From an uncultured Chryseobacterium sp. (lineage in GTDB: Bacteria > Bacteroidota > Bacteroidia > Flavobacteriales > Weeksellaceae), in contig CAJYWD010000035.1 of assembly GCA_913778505.1 (NCBI GenBank), forward strand, positions 1-64,000: a stretch of DNA of 64,000 nucleotides, in the 5' to 3' direction. Within the stretch, counting starts at the first letter, position 1; the number at the start of each line of letters is the position of its first letter. Position numbers and translations under genes: made by a program. Under the pieces are notes generated by a model, which saw only the letters and a program-made list of their open reading frames with translations, was not told the origin of the DNA and searched no databases. This document shows positions 18,455-27,168 of the stretch, in pieces.

Positions 18455-20209
18455 ATGAAGTTAAAGATTTCTTTTTTTGCAAGTATCGTTTCAATGTTCG
18501 CCTTCGCACAGTCGGCACCGTCTTATTATTCGGATGTCAACTTTAGCAAGACGGGCAATGCTTTAAAAAGCGACCTTGCATCGTTGATTACATCAACACA
18601 CACTAAAACCATTTCTTACAGCGAGTTGCAAACGCTGATGAAAACCAGTGATGTAGATCCTCAGAACCCGGCCAATCTATTGTTGATTTACGGCTCTCAG
18701 GCATCGGGAACACATCAGAGAAGCCGGCCTATCGGCGGATCATGGAACCGAGAGCATGTTTATGCAAAATCCAAGGGAACACCAAATTTGGGAACTTCCG
18801 GTCCGGGAGCAGATGGTCATCACCTTCGCCCTGCAGACAACACGCTGAACAGCACCAGAGGAAGTCTTCTTTTCGATGATGGTACTGGCGCTACTGCCTA
18901 CAAGACCAGCCGTGGCGGTTGGTTTCCGGGAGATGAATGGAAAGGCGATGTAGCCCGTATTCTGATGTACATGTATGTCCGTTACAATACCAGATGCCTG
19001 CCGCTGAATATTACCATGAATCCATCGACTTATTCTTCGGATTTCCCGGATATTCTTCTGAAGTGGAATGTTGAAGATCCTGTGTCCGATTTTGAAAAAC
19101 AGAGAAATAATGTGGTGGCTAGCACGCAGAAAAACAGAAACCCATTCATTGACAATCCTTACCTGGCCACAGTGATCTGGGGCGGACCAGCGGCACAAAA
19201 TACATGGCCGGATACCTTCGACGGCGGAACCACTTCGGATACTGAAAAACCGACAGTACCTACCAATCTTGCAGTGACCGGCGTTACCGGAAACAGTGTT
19301 TCCTTATCCTGGACGGCGTCCACGGATAATGTTGGTGTTACAGGTTATGACGTCTATGCCAATAACCAGTACAAAATGACAGTAAATACTCCAAATGCAA
19401 CTGTTATTGATCTGATGTTAGGTACCGACTACATTTTCTACGTGGTAGCCAAAGATGCTGCAGGCAACAGATCTGACAATAGTGATACGGTGCAGGCCAG
19501 AACACCTGGACCTGGAAATCCTGGTGAAGCAGAGACCACTTGTGGTACCGAAGATTTTGAAACTATTCCTGCGACAAACTCTTCTTATCTGGACAGACAG
19601 TGGGTAAACAAGGGTATTACATGGACTGCGACTTTTGCAAGAACTGACAAGCAGATCCACATTTCAGGCGATAATAACAGAGCGATCTGTCTCAGAAAAG
19701 GCTCCTTAAAATCTACGACTATCTCTGGAGGTATCGGATCACTTACCGTCAGAACTTATCTGCCATTCAGTGATTCGGATGGTAGTTATACACTGAAAGT
19801 AAACGGAGAAGTAAAAGGTCAGATTCCTTACTCCAAAACAGCCAAGACCTATACCATCAACGATATTAATGTGGAAGGTAATGTCGAGATTGAATTGGTG
19901 GACACCCTCACAAGCAACCGTGTATCATTTGATGACCTTTCATGGACCTGTTACTCAAAATTGGCTTTGAACGAAGGTTCTGCTGTATCCGGTAAGGTTT
20001 TGGTGTATCCTAATCCTGTAAAAGACCAGGAACTTTACGTTAGAGGAATTGGCAAGAACGAAACTGTACAGATTTACAGTGCCAATGGTCAGTTAGTACA
20101 AACAGTGAATAACGTTAATAACAACGAAAAGATCAGCCTGAGAAAACTTGCAAAAGGCGTTTATTTTGTGAAAACAAAATCATCAAGCGTTAAAGTGATT
20201 GTAGATTAA
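18455..20209 (+). CDS. Secreted endonuclease I family nuclease with FN3 and T9SS sorting domains
   Basis: A 584-residue exported nuclease. After a signal peptide (MKLKISFFASIVSMFAFAQ) comes an endonuclease I (EndA/NucM-like) domain at about residues 25-245, with the His-metal motif NREHVYAKS and the HHLRPADNTLNSTRG segment. A fibronectin III domain follows at about 262-350, then a jelly-roll-like region, then a C-terminal T9SS type A sorting domain (VYPNPVKDQELYV to the end GVYFVKTKSSSVKVIVD). It probably digests extracellular DNA and RNA at the cell surface or in the medium. Its 37-base distance from the preceding MnmA-like gene allows co-transcription. Confidence 0.93.
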   Translation: MKLKISFFASIVSMFAFAQSAPSYYSDVNFSKTGNALKSDLASLITSTHTKTISYSELQTLMKTSDVDPQNPANLLLIYGSQASGTHQRSRPIGGSWNREHVYAKSKGTPNLGTSGPGADGHHLRPADNTLNSTRGSLLFDDGTGATAYKTSRGGWFPGDEWKGDVARILMYMYVRYNTRCLPLNITMNPSTYSSDFPDILLKWNVEDPVSDFEKQRNNVVASTQKNRNPFIDNPYLATVIWGGPAAQNTWPDTFDGGTTSDTEKPTVPTNLAVTGVTGNSVSLSWTASTDNVGVTGYDVYANNQYKMTVNTPNATVIDLMLGTDYIFYVVAKDAAGNRSDNSDTVQARTPGPGNPGEAETTCGTEDFETIPATNSSYLDRQWVNKGITWTATFARTDKQIHISGDNNRAICLRKGSLKSTTISGGIGSLTVRTYLPFSDSDGSYTLKVNGEVKGQIPYSKTAKTYTINDINVEGNVEIELVDTLTSNRVSFDDLSWTCYSKLALNEGSAVSGKVLVYPNPVKDQELYVRGIGKNETVQIYSANGQLVQTVNNVNNNEKISLRKLAKGVYFVKTKSSSVKVIVD

Positions 20210-20236
20210 GCGAGATCAAAATCAATGTTTACATAA

Positions 20237-20264
20237 GGCCGGAAGTATTTTTCCGGTCTTTTTT
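20237..20264 (+). terminator. Rho-independent terminator after the endonuclease gene
   Basis: Stem CCGGAA / TTCCGG extended by weaker pairs, short loop, then a T-rich tract. Confidence 0.75.
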
Positions 20265-20473
20265 ATGGAGTTGATTGACCTCACGGTACTATTTTTGGTC
20301 ACCAAACATAAACTAAATGGATCGTTGACAAAAGAATCTTCTTTGCTTCGTGAAAATAAACTAAATTAGCGTTTCGAAGGCTGGACGATGGTTAGAGGTA
20401 ACAATGTCGATCATCCTGACAGGCTTTTAGCAAAATACTAAATTATAGCATTAACTTTTATAAATCTTATAGA

Positions 20474-21142
20474 ATGAAAATACTGAAAATCTCCGCAGCT
20501 GCATTTCTTATGGCAGCACAATTTGTCACAGCTCAATTTAAGCAGACACCTCTGCCGTATGCGTATAATGCTTTAGAAGGTTCTATTGATGCTCAAACCA
20601 TGGAAATCCATTATACCAAGCATGCTGCAGGTTATGTCACCAATCTTAACAAAGCCGTTTCAGGGACGCCTCTTGAGAAAGAAAGCCTGGAGAAAATACT
20701 TTCCCATATCTCCAAGGAGAGTCCTGCCGTTCGCAACAATGCCGGCGGGCACTACAATCATGAGTTGTTCTGGACAGTGCTGACGCCTGAGAAGAACACT
20801 CAGCCTTCAGCAGCCTTAGCCAAGGCGATTACAGCAAGCTTTGGAGGTCTGGATGCGCTGAAAGAAAAAATGAGCAAGGCTGGCGCAGATCGTTTTGGAT
20901 CCGGATGGGCCTGGCTGGTGGTAACCGCCGACAAAAAGCTGGCAGTAACTTCCTCTCCCAACCAGGACAATCCTTTGATGGATATTGCCGATGTGAAGGG
21001 AACTCCTATATTAGGAATTGATGTCTGGGAGCATGCCTATTACCTTAAGTACCAAAACAAGCGCGCCGACTATCTGACAGCCTTCTGGAACGTTGTCAAC
21101 TGGAAAGAAGTCAGCAGAAGATATGAGCAGGCGATCAAATAA
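20474..21142 (+). CDS. Exported superoxide dismutase (Fe/Mn type)
   Basis: A 222-residue Fe/Mn superoxide dismutase converting superoxide to peroxide and oxygen. Metal-binding and core motifs are visible: MEIHYTKHAAGYV, GGHYNHELFW, and the C-terminal DVWEHAYYLKYQNKRADY. Unlike the usual cytosolic enzyme it starts with a signal peptide (MKILKISAAAFLMAAQFVTA), so it should act in the periplasm or outside. A hairpin terminator follows 16 bases after the stop. Fe versus Mn use cannot be decided here. Confidence 0.95.
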   Translation: MKILKISAAAFLMAAQFVTAQFKQTPLPYAYNALEGSIDAQTMEIHYTKHAAGYVTNLNKAVSGTPLEKESLEKILSHISKESPAVRNNAGGHYNHELFWTVLTPEKNTQPSAALAKAITASFGGLDALKEKMSKAGADRFGSGWAWLVVTADKKLAVTSSPNQDNPLMDIADVKGTPILGIDVWEHAYYLKYQNKRADYLTAFWNVVNWKEVSRRYEQAIK

Positions 21143-21158
21143 TGAGATCACTAATAGT

Positions 21159-21186
21159 AAAAGCACAGCCAGGCTGTGCTTTTTTA
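21159..21186 (+). terminator. Rho-independent terminator after superoxide dismutase
   Basis: Stem AAAAGCACAGCC / GGCTGTGCTTTT around a single base, followed by T. Confidence 0.9.
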
Positions 21187-21217
21187 ATGTTATAATTTTC
21201 AACAGATTAGTTTAATA

Positions 21218-21589
21218 TTTCCTCCGCTATGCTACGGAAAAACACTCGAACTGACGGCGCTTGTTCCAGTCTTTAAGCGTTATTAGTCCGTCACTTCGAG
21301 TGATGCGCAGTCAGGTGCATCGACTCGAGAAGTTCGTGTTTCGTTGACAAAAGGTGCTACAGAGCTGAGTTCTCGATACATTTTTCCTCCGCTGCGCTAC
21401 GTAAAAACACTCGAACTGACGGCGCTCGTTCCAATCTTTAAGAGTAATTAGTCCGTCACTTCGAGTGATGCGCCGTGAGGTGCATCGTATCGAGAAGTTC
21501 GTGTTTCGTTGGCAAAAGGTGCTGCAGAGCTGGGTTCTCGATACATTTTTCCTGCGCTTCACTGCGGAAAAACACTCGAACTGACGAAA
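21218..21589. repeat. 165-bp tandem repeat, 2.25 copies
   Basis: Two full copies (21218-21382 and 21383-21547) and a partial third (21548-21589) of a 165-bp unit that begins TTTCCTCCGCTGCGCTACG. Each unit contains ACTCGAACTGACGGCGC and, in opposite sense, CACTTCGAGTGATGCG and ATCGAGAAGTTCGTG, so it can fold into long hairpins. Copies differ at scattered positions. The open frame of 94 codons on the minus strand here is a by-product of the repeat. The rest of the 616-base gap between superoxide dismutase and the DKNYY gene shows no gene. Confidence 0.85.
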
Positions 21590-21758
21590 AATCAAAATAA
21601 CTGTTCAAAGTCGAAAAAAAATGACGAGATGACGGCTTCCGGAAAACGGTAGGAATTTTTTGGACGTCAGGTATTCTTAAAAGTTTACTTTATGTTATTG
21701 AGATTGATTTTCGGAATTAAATCTTTACATTTGAGTCGTAACCTTACGATAAAGCATT

Positions 21759-23492
21759 ATGTTCTACAAATGGCGGCTCTTGATTTGCGGACTACTTTTA
21801 TTGATCCTATCGGCATGTTTTGGATTATTATATGTATCCCTGTCGGATCATTCTGACCCGATCAATGATCATATGGCTGCAAAGGAAGTTAACGGAATCT
21901 TTAGCATTTATGATGGTAAGCTCTATGCAATGGTTCCAAGCAATGGTTACTATGAAGTAAAGGGTGCCAACGCGTCTACGTTCCAGGCATTTAATGATCA
22001 ATACGCCGATCAGCACATTGGCTGGGATGATCAGCACGTTTACGCAGGAAATGTTATTTTGCCAGAGCTTGATCCACAAAAGCTCAAAGCACTTGGCAAT
22101 AATTATTATACCGATGGCAAAACTACTTATTTCTGCGCCAGAAACTCCGAGCGTAATGCCGCACTTGGAACGCTGAAAGAGATCACCCTGTTGATAGGGC
22201 AGAGTATAGGATCGTCCGAAAAACCACAAACCTACTGGTATCCGTTCGTTAAGCTTCCTGGGAATAGCGTCTACACTTCCAGGCCTGGAAATGACATTGG
22301 CGGAAATGCGCAACAGGCTTTTTATCGTGGTATGCTGATGCCCAAGGCCGATCCCAATTCTATTCGTCCCATTCCAAAAATGTATCCTGACCGGGATGTC
22401 CGGGAAAGTTCGGACTATTTTACTGACGGAACACGGGTCTATTATCAAAATCAATTACTACCACTGCCTTATAACAACAGCATTACTGAGCTAGGTATCG
22501 ATGGTGATGTGCCTTCCAGAACTTCATTTCTGGTAGATCAGCTTCATGGAATGGTTTATGCGGACGGACATACTTTTGATCCCGGTGGCGCGCCATACAA
22601 AATACTGAGCTCTGGTCTCAAACATGCCAATCAGGCACTGTTCAGCAGTGCCAAAGGTATTTACTTCTACGATCCCGAAGACCAAAAGGTCAAGAGTGCC
22701 GGAAAGAATCCGTTTGTCAATCAAAAGTTTAGGTCTTTGTCGCCGGACGTTGTAACAGATGGGAAACAGATTTATTACTTGTCTGCCTCCGAACACTGGG
22801 GTAGAAAGACGGGACTTAGCAGCCGTTCTACACATCTCATGATTCTGAAAGATGTAAAAGCTTCAGAATTAAAAAAAATTGATGCCGGCGTTACACCTTA
22901 CAACAACATTTGGTATGACGGGTCAGGGTATTTCTATTTTGATAATTTCGGAAGTTCTAATTTCATGTCGTCGGCCATTTATGAGATCCGGGATGCGGCT
23001 ACAGTGCAACGAATGATGTCCGAATTAAGATACAACGATGTCGAAAAGCTTAAACAGGACGGTGCGCTTTTCTTGCCTTCTAGCGAAGAGGTGATGACCT
23101 CAATGGTTTCTTATAGAAGTGACCTGTTACCACCTTATTGGATTATATTAACTGGAATCGGGGTTGTTCTGCTGGCGGTTTTTATGTTGAGAAACAAAAA
23201 GATCAAGCCTTATGTGATTGAGGGTGGCTATCTGATGTTTAATAATCTTAATTTTAAACGCTATCCTATTGCAGAAATCGAGAAAGTGGAGTTTGCTATT
23301 CTGACTTCCGGAAATAACCACAGAGGTAGTATGCAGATTGTGATGAAGAACGGTAAAAAGAGCTTCAATACCCAGTTTTCTACACGGGTTACTTTAGCAT
23401 CTGAATCAAAAAATGATGTCAACACTTATATCAACATGTTGCAGGCTGATTTGGAGAGTTACGGGATAAGATCTCAATTAAGAAAAACTTAA
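21759..23492 (+). CDS. DKNYY-family membrane-anchored protein
   Basis: A 577-residue protein. An N-terminal hydrophobic segment (about residues 5-28, ILSACFGLLYVSL) is followed by repeated blocks in which a short hydrophobic strand, an Asp/Gly turn and Tyr pairs recur (for example GNNYYTDGKTTYF, SSDYFTDGTRVYYQ, TDGKQIYYL), the pattern of the DKNYY family. A second membrane segment lies near residues 464-482 (PPYWIILTGIGVVLLAVFML), followed by a cytoplasmic PH-like tail. Function is unknown. It is a single gene at the left edge of the accessory region. Confidence 0.75.
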   Translation: MFYKWRLLICGLLLLILSACFGLLYVSLSDHSDPINDHMAAKEVNGIFSIYDGKLYAMVPSNGYYEVKGANASTFQAFNDQYADQHIGWDDQHVYAGNVILPELDPQKLKALGNNYYTDGKTTYFCARNSERNAALGTLKEITLLIGQSIGSSEKPQTYWYPFVKLPGNSVYTSRPGNDIGGNAQQAFYRGMLMPKADPNSIRPIPKMYPDRDVRESSDYFTDGTRVYYQNQLLPLPYNNSITELGIDGDVPSRTSFLVDQLHGMVYADGHTFDPGGAPYKILSSGLKHANQALFSSAKGIYFYDPEDQKVKSAGKNPFVNQKFRSLSPDVVTDGKQIYYLSASEHWGRKTGLSSRSTHLMILKDVKASELKKIDAGVTPYNNIWYDGSGYFYFDNFGSSNFMSSAIYEIRDAATVQRMMSELRYNDVEKLKQDGALFLPSSEEVMTSMVSYRSDLLPPYWIILTGIGVVLLAVFMLRNKKIKPYVIEGGYLMFNNLNFKRYPIAEIEKVEFAILTSGNNHRGSMQIVMKNGKKSFNTQFSTRVTLASESKNDVNTYINMLQADLESYGIRSQLRKT

Positions 23493-24065
23493 TTAACGTG
23501 AGTTCGATATAATCAATTTACAAATTGACTGCTAATCAATTTATTTTATTTTATAAATTGCGTCGGGCTTCAGCCCGATGTATAAATTTAGAGATTAAAG
23601 TAGGCTTTAGCCAAAATTTAAGCTACTTTATTTTTCATCTTATTGTGCTTTAACAAAAACGGAGGATAAAAATAATAAAAAATATTTCAAAACCAAAAAA
23701 AATACTTAATTAACGTGAATTCGATTTAAGAATAATGCAAAAATATCAATAGGAATGGGCAATGTCATCCTGAGCTTGTCGAAGGGAGCCCACTTTATAG
23801 TAAAAGAGAATGTTAGGCTTTAGCTAAAACCTACATTATTCCCAGGATGATGTCATCATCCTTGTTTTACAGTATATGGATGCCAGTATCCGTTACAGCC
23901 GTCAAATGATTGAACTGTTAGAAGAATTGGTCGTAAAAGTTAGCCTGTTTTTAGAATAAGCCGTTATTTACAGAGATATTGCCAAGATAAAAGGTCTTTG
24001 TTTATTTTAGTTATTTGTTGTATAATTTAATTGTTAATTGAATAATAATTTAAAAGGTTTAAAAA
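23493..24065. repeat. Repeat-rich 573-base gap at the left edge of the accessory region
   Basis: The gap holds several repeat motifs. An imperfect direct repeat ACTTAATTAACGTGARTTCGAT begins at 23487 and at 23704, 217 bases apart. A palindrome GTCGGGCTTCAGCCCGAT lies at 23562-23579, followed by GGCTTTAGCC-type hairpins at 23597-23629 and 23814-23833; the same family appears at 32881-33007. The TCCTGAGCTTGTCGAAGGG element at 23768-23791 matches the one at 2471. A coding remnant (23876-23959) is listed separately. Confidence 0.65.
23876..23959 (+). pseudogene. Coding remnant: 3' end of a lost gene
   Basis: A 27-codon frame reads MDASIRYSRQMIELLEELVV and ends KVSLFLE before TAA. It has the amphipathic, charged look of the C-terminal helix of a real protein, and the frame continues upstream as VIILVLQY back to about 23843, where it loses any start and meets repeat sequence. 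I cannot name the parent gene. It is probably the surviving tail of a gene displaced when the accessory region formed. Confidence 0.4.
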
Positions 24066-24668
24066 ATGATTTACGGTTACATCAGAGTAAGTACAGACAA
24101 ACAAACAGTAGAAAACCAAAGATTTGAAATCAACAATTTTTGTAATAATAACGAAACAATTGTCAACAAATGGATTGAAGAAACAATTTCAGGTTCTAAA
24201 AATGTGGATGATAGAAAACTCGGTAAACTACTTAAAAAAATGAAGAAAGGGGATATTCTAATTTGTTCAGAGTTATCAAGACTGGGTAGAAATCTCCTGA
24301 TGATTATGGGAATCCTAAATGAATGTATGAACCGTGATATTCAGGTTTGGACTATTAAAGATAATTACCGTTTGGGAAGTGATATTAGTTCAAAAGTTTT
24401 AGCGTTTGCTTTCGGCTTATCTGCAGAAATAGAAAGAAACTTAATTTCTCAAAGAACAAAAGAAGCTTTGGCTAGAAAAAGGGCAGAGGGTGTTATTTTA
24501 GGTCGCCCCAAAGGAAGCAAATCCACAAAAACAAAACTTACGGGGCAAGAGAAAAAAATTCAGGATTTATTGGATAGAAAAGTTTCTTATTCTGCCATTG
24601 GAAGAATCTTAGGTGTTCATAGATTAACAGTTAGTAGTTTTGTAAAAAATAAAAAGATAAATATTTAA
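24066..24668 (+). CDS. Serine recombinase (resolvase/invertase family)
   Basis: A 200-residue small serine recombinase. The catalytic domain (1-135) starts MIYGYIRVSTDKQ with the nucleophile Ser9, followed by the Arg-rich active-site segment SELSRLGRN and the E-helix AFGLSAEIERNLISQRTKEAL. The C-terminal part (about 160-200) is a helix-turn-helix (YSAIGRILGVHRLTVSSFVK). Such enzymes invert or resolve DNA between short sites. It is very AT-rich and heads the accessory region, so it may have driven its insertion or control an invertible segment; I did not find convincing inverted sites by eye. Confidence 0.92.
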   Translation: MIYGYIRVSTDKQTVENQRFEINNFCNNNETIVNKWIEETISGSKNVDDRKLGKLLKKMKKGDILICSELSRLGRNLLMIMGILNECMNRDIQVWTIKDNYRLGSDISSKVLAFAFGLSAEIERNLISQRTKEALARKRAEGVILGRPKGSKSTKTKLTGQEKKIQDLLDRKVSYSAIGRILGVHRLTVSSFVKNKKINI

Positions 24669-24821
24669 TTAATTACGGATTTCCTTTATTATAATTCAAT
24701 AAATTTTTATAAACTTACCATCTAAATAAAACTAGATAATCTATGGAAATCTTAGGTAATTGCATATAAACTCTGGATATTTCTTTCAACAACGAAACTA
24801 TTAACTATAAATATTTAAATA

Positions 24822-26153
24822 TTGGATTTACAAGAAGTATGTAAAATTATAAGAGAATCACCTCATACTGACTATATCAACAATATAACGTATGATTTTT
24901 CATTGCCACATTTGGACATATTAATATCGTTTGTTGGCATCGTTAATATCTACAAATTTTTCTATGAACAAGATTCTCTTTGGAAAGTTAAATTGGTAGA
25001 TATTTCAGATAATCAATTCAGCAATTCGGTTACTTTTTTTTCTGCTGCAAATACTTTTATCCAAAAATATATTAATGAAGTTTTAACTAACATTGACTAT
25101 AATGAAAGTGAATTAGAGTATCATTTTAAAAATTATTTGTCAGCATACTTTAAACCAAATTCTTATGTTTTTTTATCAGATTCTGCAGAAGTAGAATTTC
25201 TAATTAGATTATTAGGTAGTGATAAAGAGAAATTTCAAGGCTCCTATAAATTCTTCACAAATCAAAGTTTAGAGTATAGTTCTAGAAAAAGTGTTGAAGG
25301 ATATATTGCTGCGTACGAATTTGCCAATCGAGAAAGTTCAGTTCTATTTAACCGCAGAGAATCGGAGAAAAGATATGTTAATGATATTAGAAATAAATTA
25401 TTAAATATTGAATCAGACTATCAAAATGGGGTACTAAATCTAGTAAAGCGAGTAGAAGAAGACTACAATAAAAATACTGCGATACAAGATCAAAATCAAA
25501 ATAAATCAAGAGAATTATTAGCAGGATGGCTACAATCTAACAGAACTAGATTTACAGATTTTTTTGATGATACTAATTCACAATTTTATCAATTATATAA
25601 TAATTCTGATGCAGAAGTTAAAAGTTTACTTAATAACTCCACAAAAGAAATTAAGATTATACAGAAGCAATATCGAGATTTATTAAGATTAAAAGAACCA
25701 GTAACTTACTGGAAAGATAGGGCAATAGAATTAAATAAAAAAGCTAATAATATATTATTCCTGATTATTAGCATTTCGCTTGTGTTTGCAATTCTAGTAT
25801 ATTGTCTTTTATGGTTTACACCAGAGGGTTTACTAGATTCGATTTTTGGCGGTAGTACGTCTAGAGCTATCAGATGGTCATTTATTTTTATAATTTTTGT
25901 TTCTATATTTTTCGTTGTTATAAAAGCTTTAATGAAATATATGTTTAGTAATTATCATTTGGCGAGAGATGCGGAAGAGCGAGAGAAACTAACTTACTTA
26001 TATATCTCTTTACGCAATGATTCAAATGTATCAGAAGAAGAAAAGAAAATTGTTTTTCAGGCACTTTTCAGCCGTTCAGATACTGGATTATTAAAAGAAG
26101 ATTCATCACCAACAATGCCGAGTGTTGCCTCCATAATTGAAAAGATTAAATAA
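24822..26153 (+). CDS. DUF6161-like membrane protein
   Basis: A 443-residue protein with a long helical, charged N-terminal region (about 100-300) and two membrane helices near residues 305-330 and 348-372. The C-terminus carries LVFQALF-like text as IVFQALFSRSDTGLLKED followed by SSPTMP, which I recall as the conserved end of DUF6161 proteins; that assignment is from memory. The start is TTG at 24822-24824, since an in-frame TAA lies two codons upstream and no nearby ATG exists. Strongly AT-rich, 153 bases after the recombinase and 46 before a P-loop gene on the same strand. Function is unknown; the context suggests a cargo gene. Confidence 0.65.
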   Translation: MDLQEVCKIIRESPHTDYINNITYDFSLPHLDILISFVGIVNIYKFFYEQDSLWKVKLVDISDNQFSNSVTFFSAANTFIQKYINEVLTNIDYNESELEYHFKNYLSAYFKPNSYVFLSDSAEVEFLIRLLGSDKEKFQGSYKFFTNQSLEYSSRKSVEGYIAAYEFANRESSVLFNRRESEKRYVNDIRNKLLNIESDYQNGVLNLVKRVEEDYNKNTAIQDQNQNKSRELLAGWLQSNRTRFTDFFDDTNSQFYQLYNNSDAEVKSLLNNSTKEIKIIQKQYRDLLRLKEPVTYWKDRAIELNKKANNILFLIISISLVFAILVYCLLWFTPEGLLDSIFGGSTSRAIRWSFIFIIFVSIFFVVIKALMKYMFSNYHLARDAEEREKLTYLYISLRNDSNVSEEEKKIVFQALFSRSDTGLLKEDSSPTMPSVASIIEKIK

Positions 26154-26199
26154 ATATCAACTTACTAAATAGATTTTATTAAACAGAAAACTAATAACT

Positions 26200-26649
26200 A
26201 TGAAACAAAAATCACTCATCCAAATATGGGGTAAAGCCGGAAGCGGGAAAACAACAACAATTAAAATTATCAGACACGAGCTAGAAAAAAAGTATATTAA
26301 TATTCATCATATTTATTCTCTACCATTACCTGCTGGCGAAATTTATGAAATTTTCAATTGTAACGGTTTCGTAATTGGTGTGTCTTCTATGGGTGACGTA
26401 CTAGTGCCTTATCTACGTAATCATATCAATGATTGCTTTATACAGTGTGATATCATCATTGCTGCAAGCAGAGTTTATAATGATGTCAGTAACTATCTAT
26501 CTTCAGAAGCTAAAAAATACAATTATAGACTTGTTAAAGCAACTAATTATAGAATAAATGATGTAAAATCCGTTCAAGATGAATTTAGCCAGGAATCTGC
26601 AAAACATATCGTAGAGTTAATTGATAAAATTATGTTGGGAATTCTTTAA
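26200..26649 (+). CDS. Small P-loop NTPase-like protein
   Basis: A 149-residue protein with a clear Walker A motif GKAGSGKT at residues 11-18, directly after a short beta strand (LIQIW). Further on, GFVIGVSSMGDVL and CDIIIAASR look like the second and third core strands of a compact P-loop fold. It is too short for an AAA+ or ABC ATPase and resembles a nucleotide or small-molecule kinase core. Same strand and 46 bases after the DUF6161-like gene, sharing its AT-rich base use, so the two are probably one unit. Substrate unknown. Confidence 0.65.
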   Translation: MKQKSLIQIWGKAGSGKTTTIKIIRHELEKKYINIHHIYSLPLPAGEIYEIFNCNGFVIGVSSMGDVLVPYLRNHINDCFIQCDIIIAASRVYNDVSNYLSSEAKKYNYRLVKATNYRINDVKSVQDEFSQESAKHIVELIDKIMLGIL

Positions 26650-26759
26650 TAAGTTCTAATATATACTGTATCAAAATTATATCTTCGGCTATAGATTACT
26701 AAAAATAATTAAAGTTCTGGTAAAATACTATTCTAAGAAATTTGGAAAAAAATTATTAT

Positions 26760-27164
26760 ATGCTCAACATGAAGAAGCTACTCAATCTGGCGGTAGAGCT
26801 GCATAAAAAAGGCTTCACGGGCTTACAGGTGATTCCTTCTCTATCTCCATCAGGCGTATATTGGCGTTGTGATTTTGTAAATACTGACGCAAAAGACAGC
26901 ATTTCGGTTTCCAATTGGCTGCAGGAGCATTTTAATATTCGGAAGCAGGAAATCAGCGTAGCAGATATTGTCACGCGTTTCCAAAAAGATTATCAAGATT
27001 TTCTTTCGGGCGCACGCAGTACAGATATTACCTACTGCCAGTGGTTCTCTCACGCCCTAAAACAACTTGAAGCGGACGAGCTGCCTTATGCTTTTTCAGA
27101 TTACTATGATGATCCCAACTTTTGGCAGACTTCTAAAGGACAAAAAATAAAGACTTTAAACTAG
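26760..27164 (+). CDS. Hypothetical protein (134 residues)
   Basis: Not recognised. From the ATG at 26760 it begins MLNMKKLLNLAVELHKKGF; the frame also runs back to a TTG at 26742. The text GLQVIPSLSPSGVYWRCDF suggests a small alpha/beta fold and the C-terminus is acidic (DYYDDPNFW). Base composition here returns to that of the backbone after the AT-rich recombinase cluster. It lies 4 bases before the next small gene, so both are likely co-transcribed. Confidence 0.6.
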   Translation: MLNMKKLLNLAVELHKKGFTGLQVIPSLSPSGVYWRCDFVNTDAKDSISVSNWLQEHFNIRKQEISVADIVTRFQKDYQDFLSGARSTDITYCQWFSHALKQLEADELPYAFSDYYDDPNFWQTSKGQKIKTLN

Positions 27165-27168
27165 TATA

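Noticed and set aside
21311-21595. Minus-strand open frame with an internal repeated protein segment
   Set aside because: The protein repeat is simply the translation of the 165-bp DNA repeat; no sign of coding selection.
24066-24821. Invertible DNA segment controlled by the serine recombinase
   Set aside because: I looked for matching inverted sites on both sides of the gene and saw none convincing by eye; a computed search would be needed.
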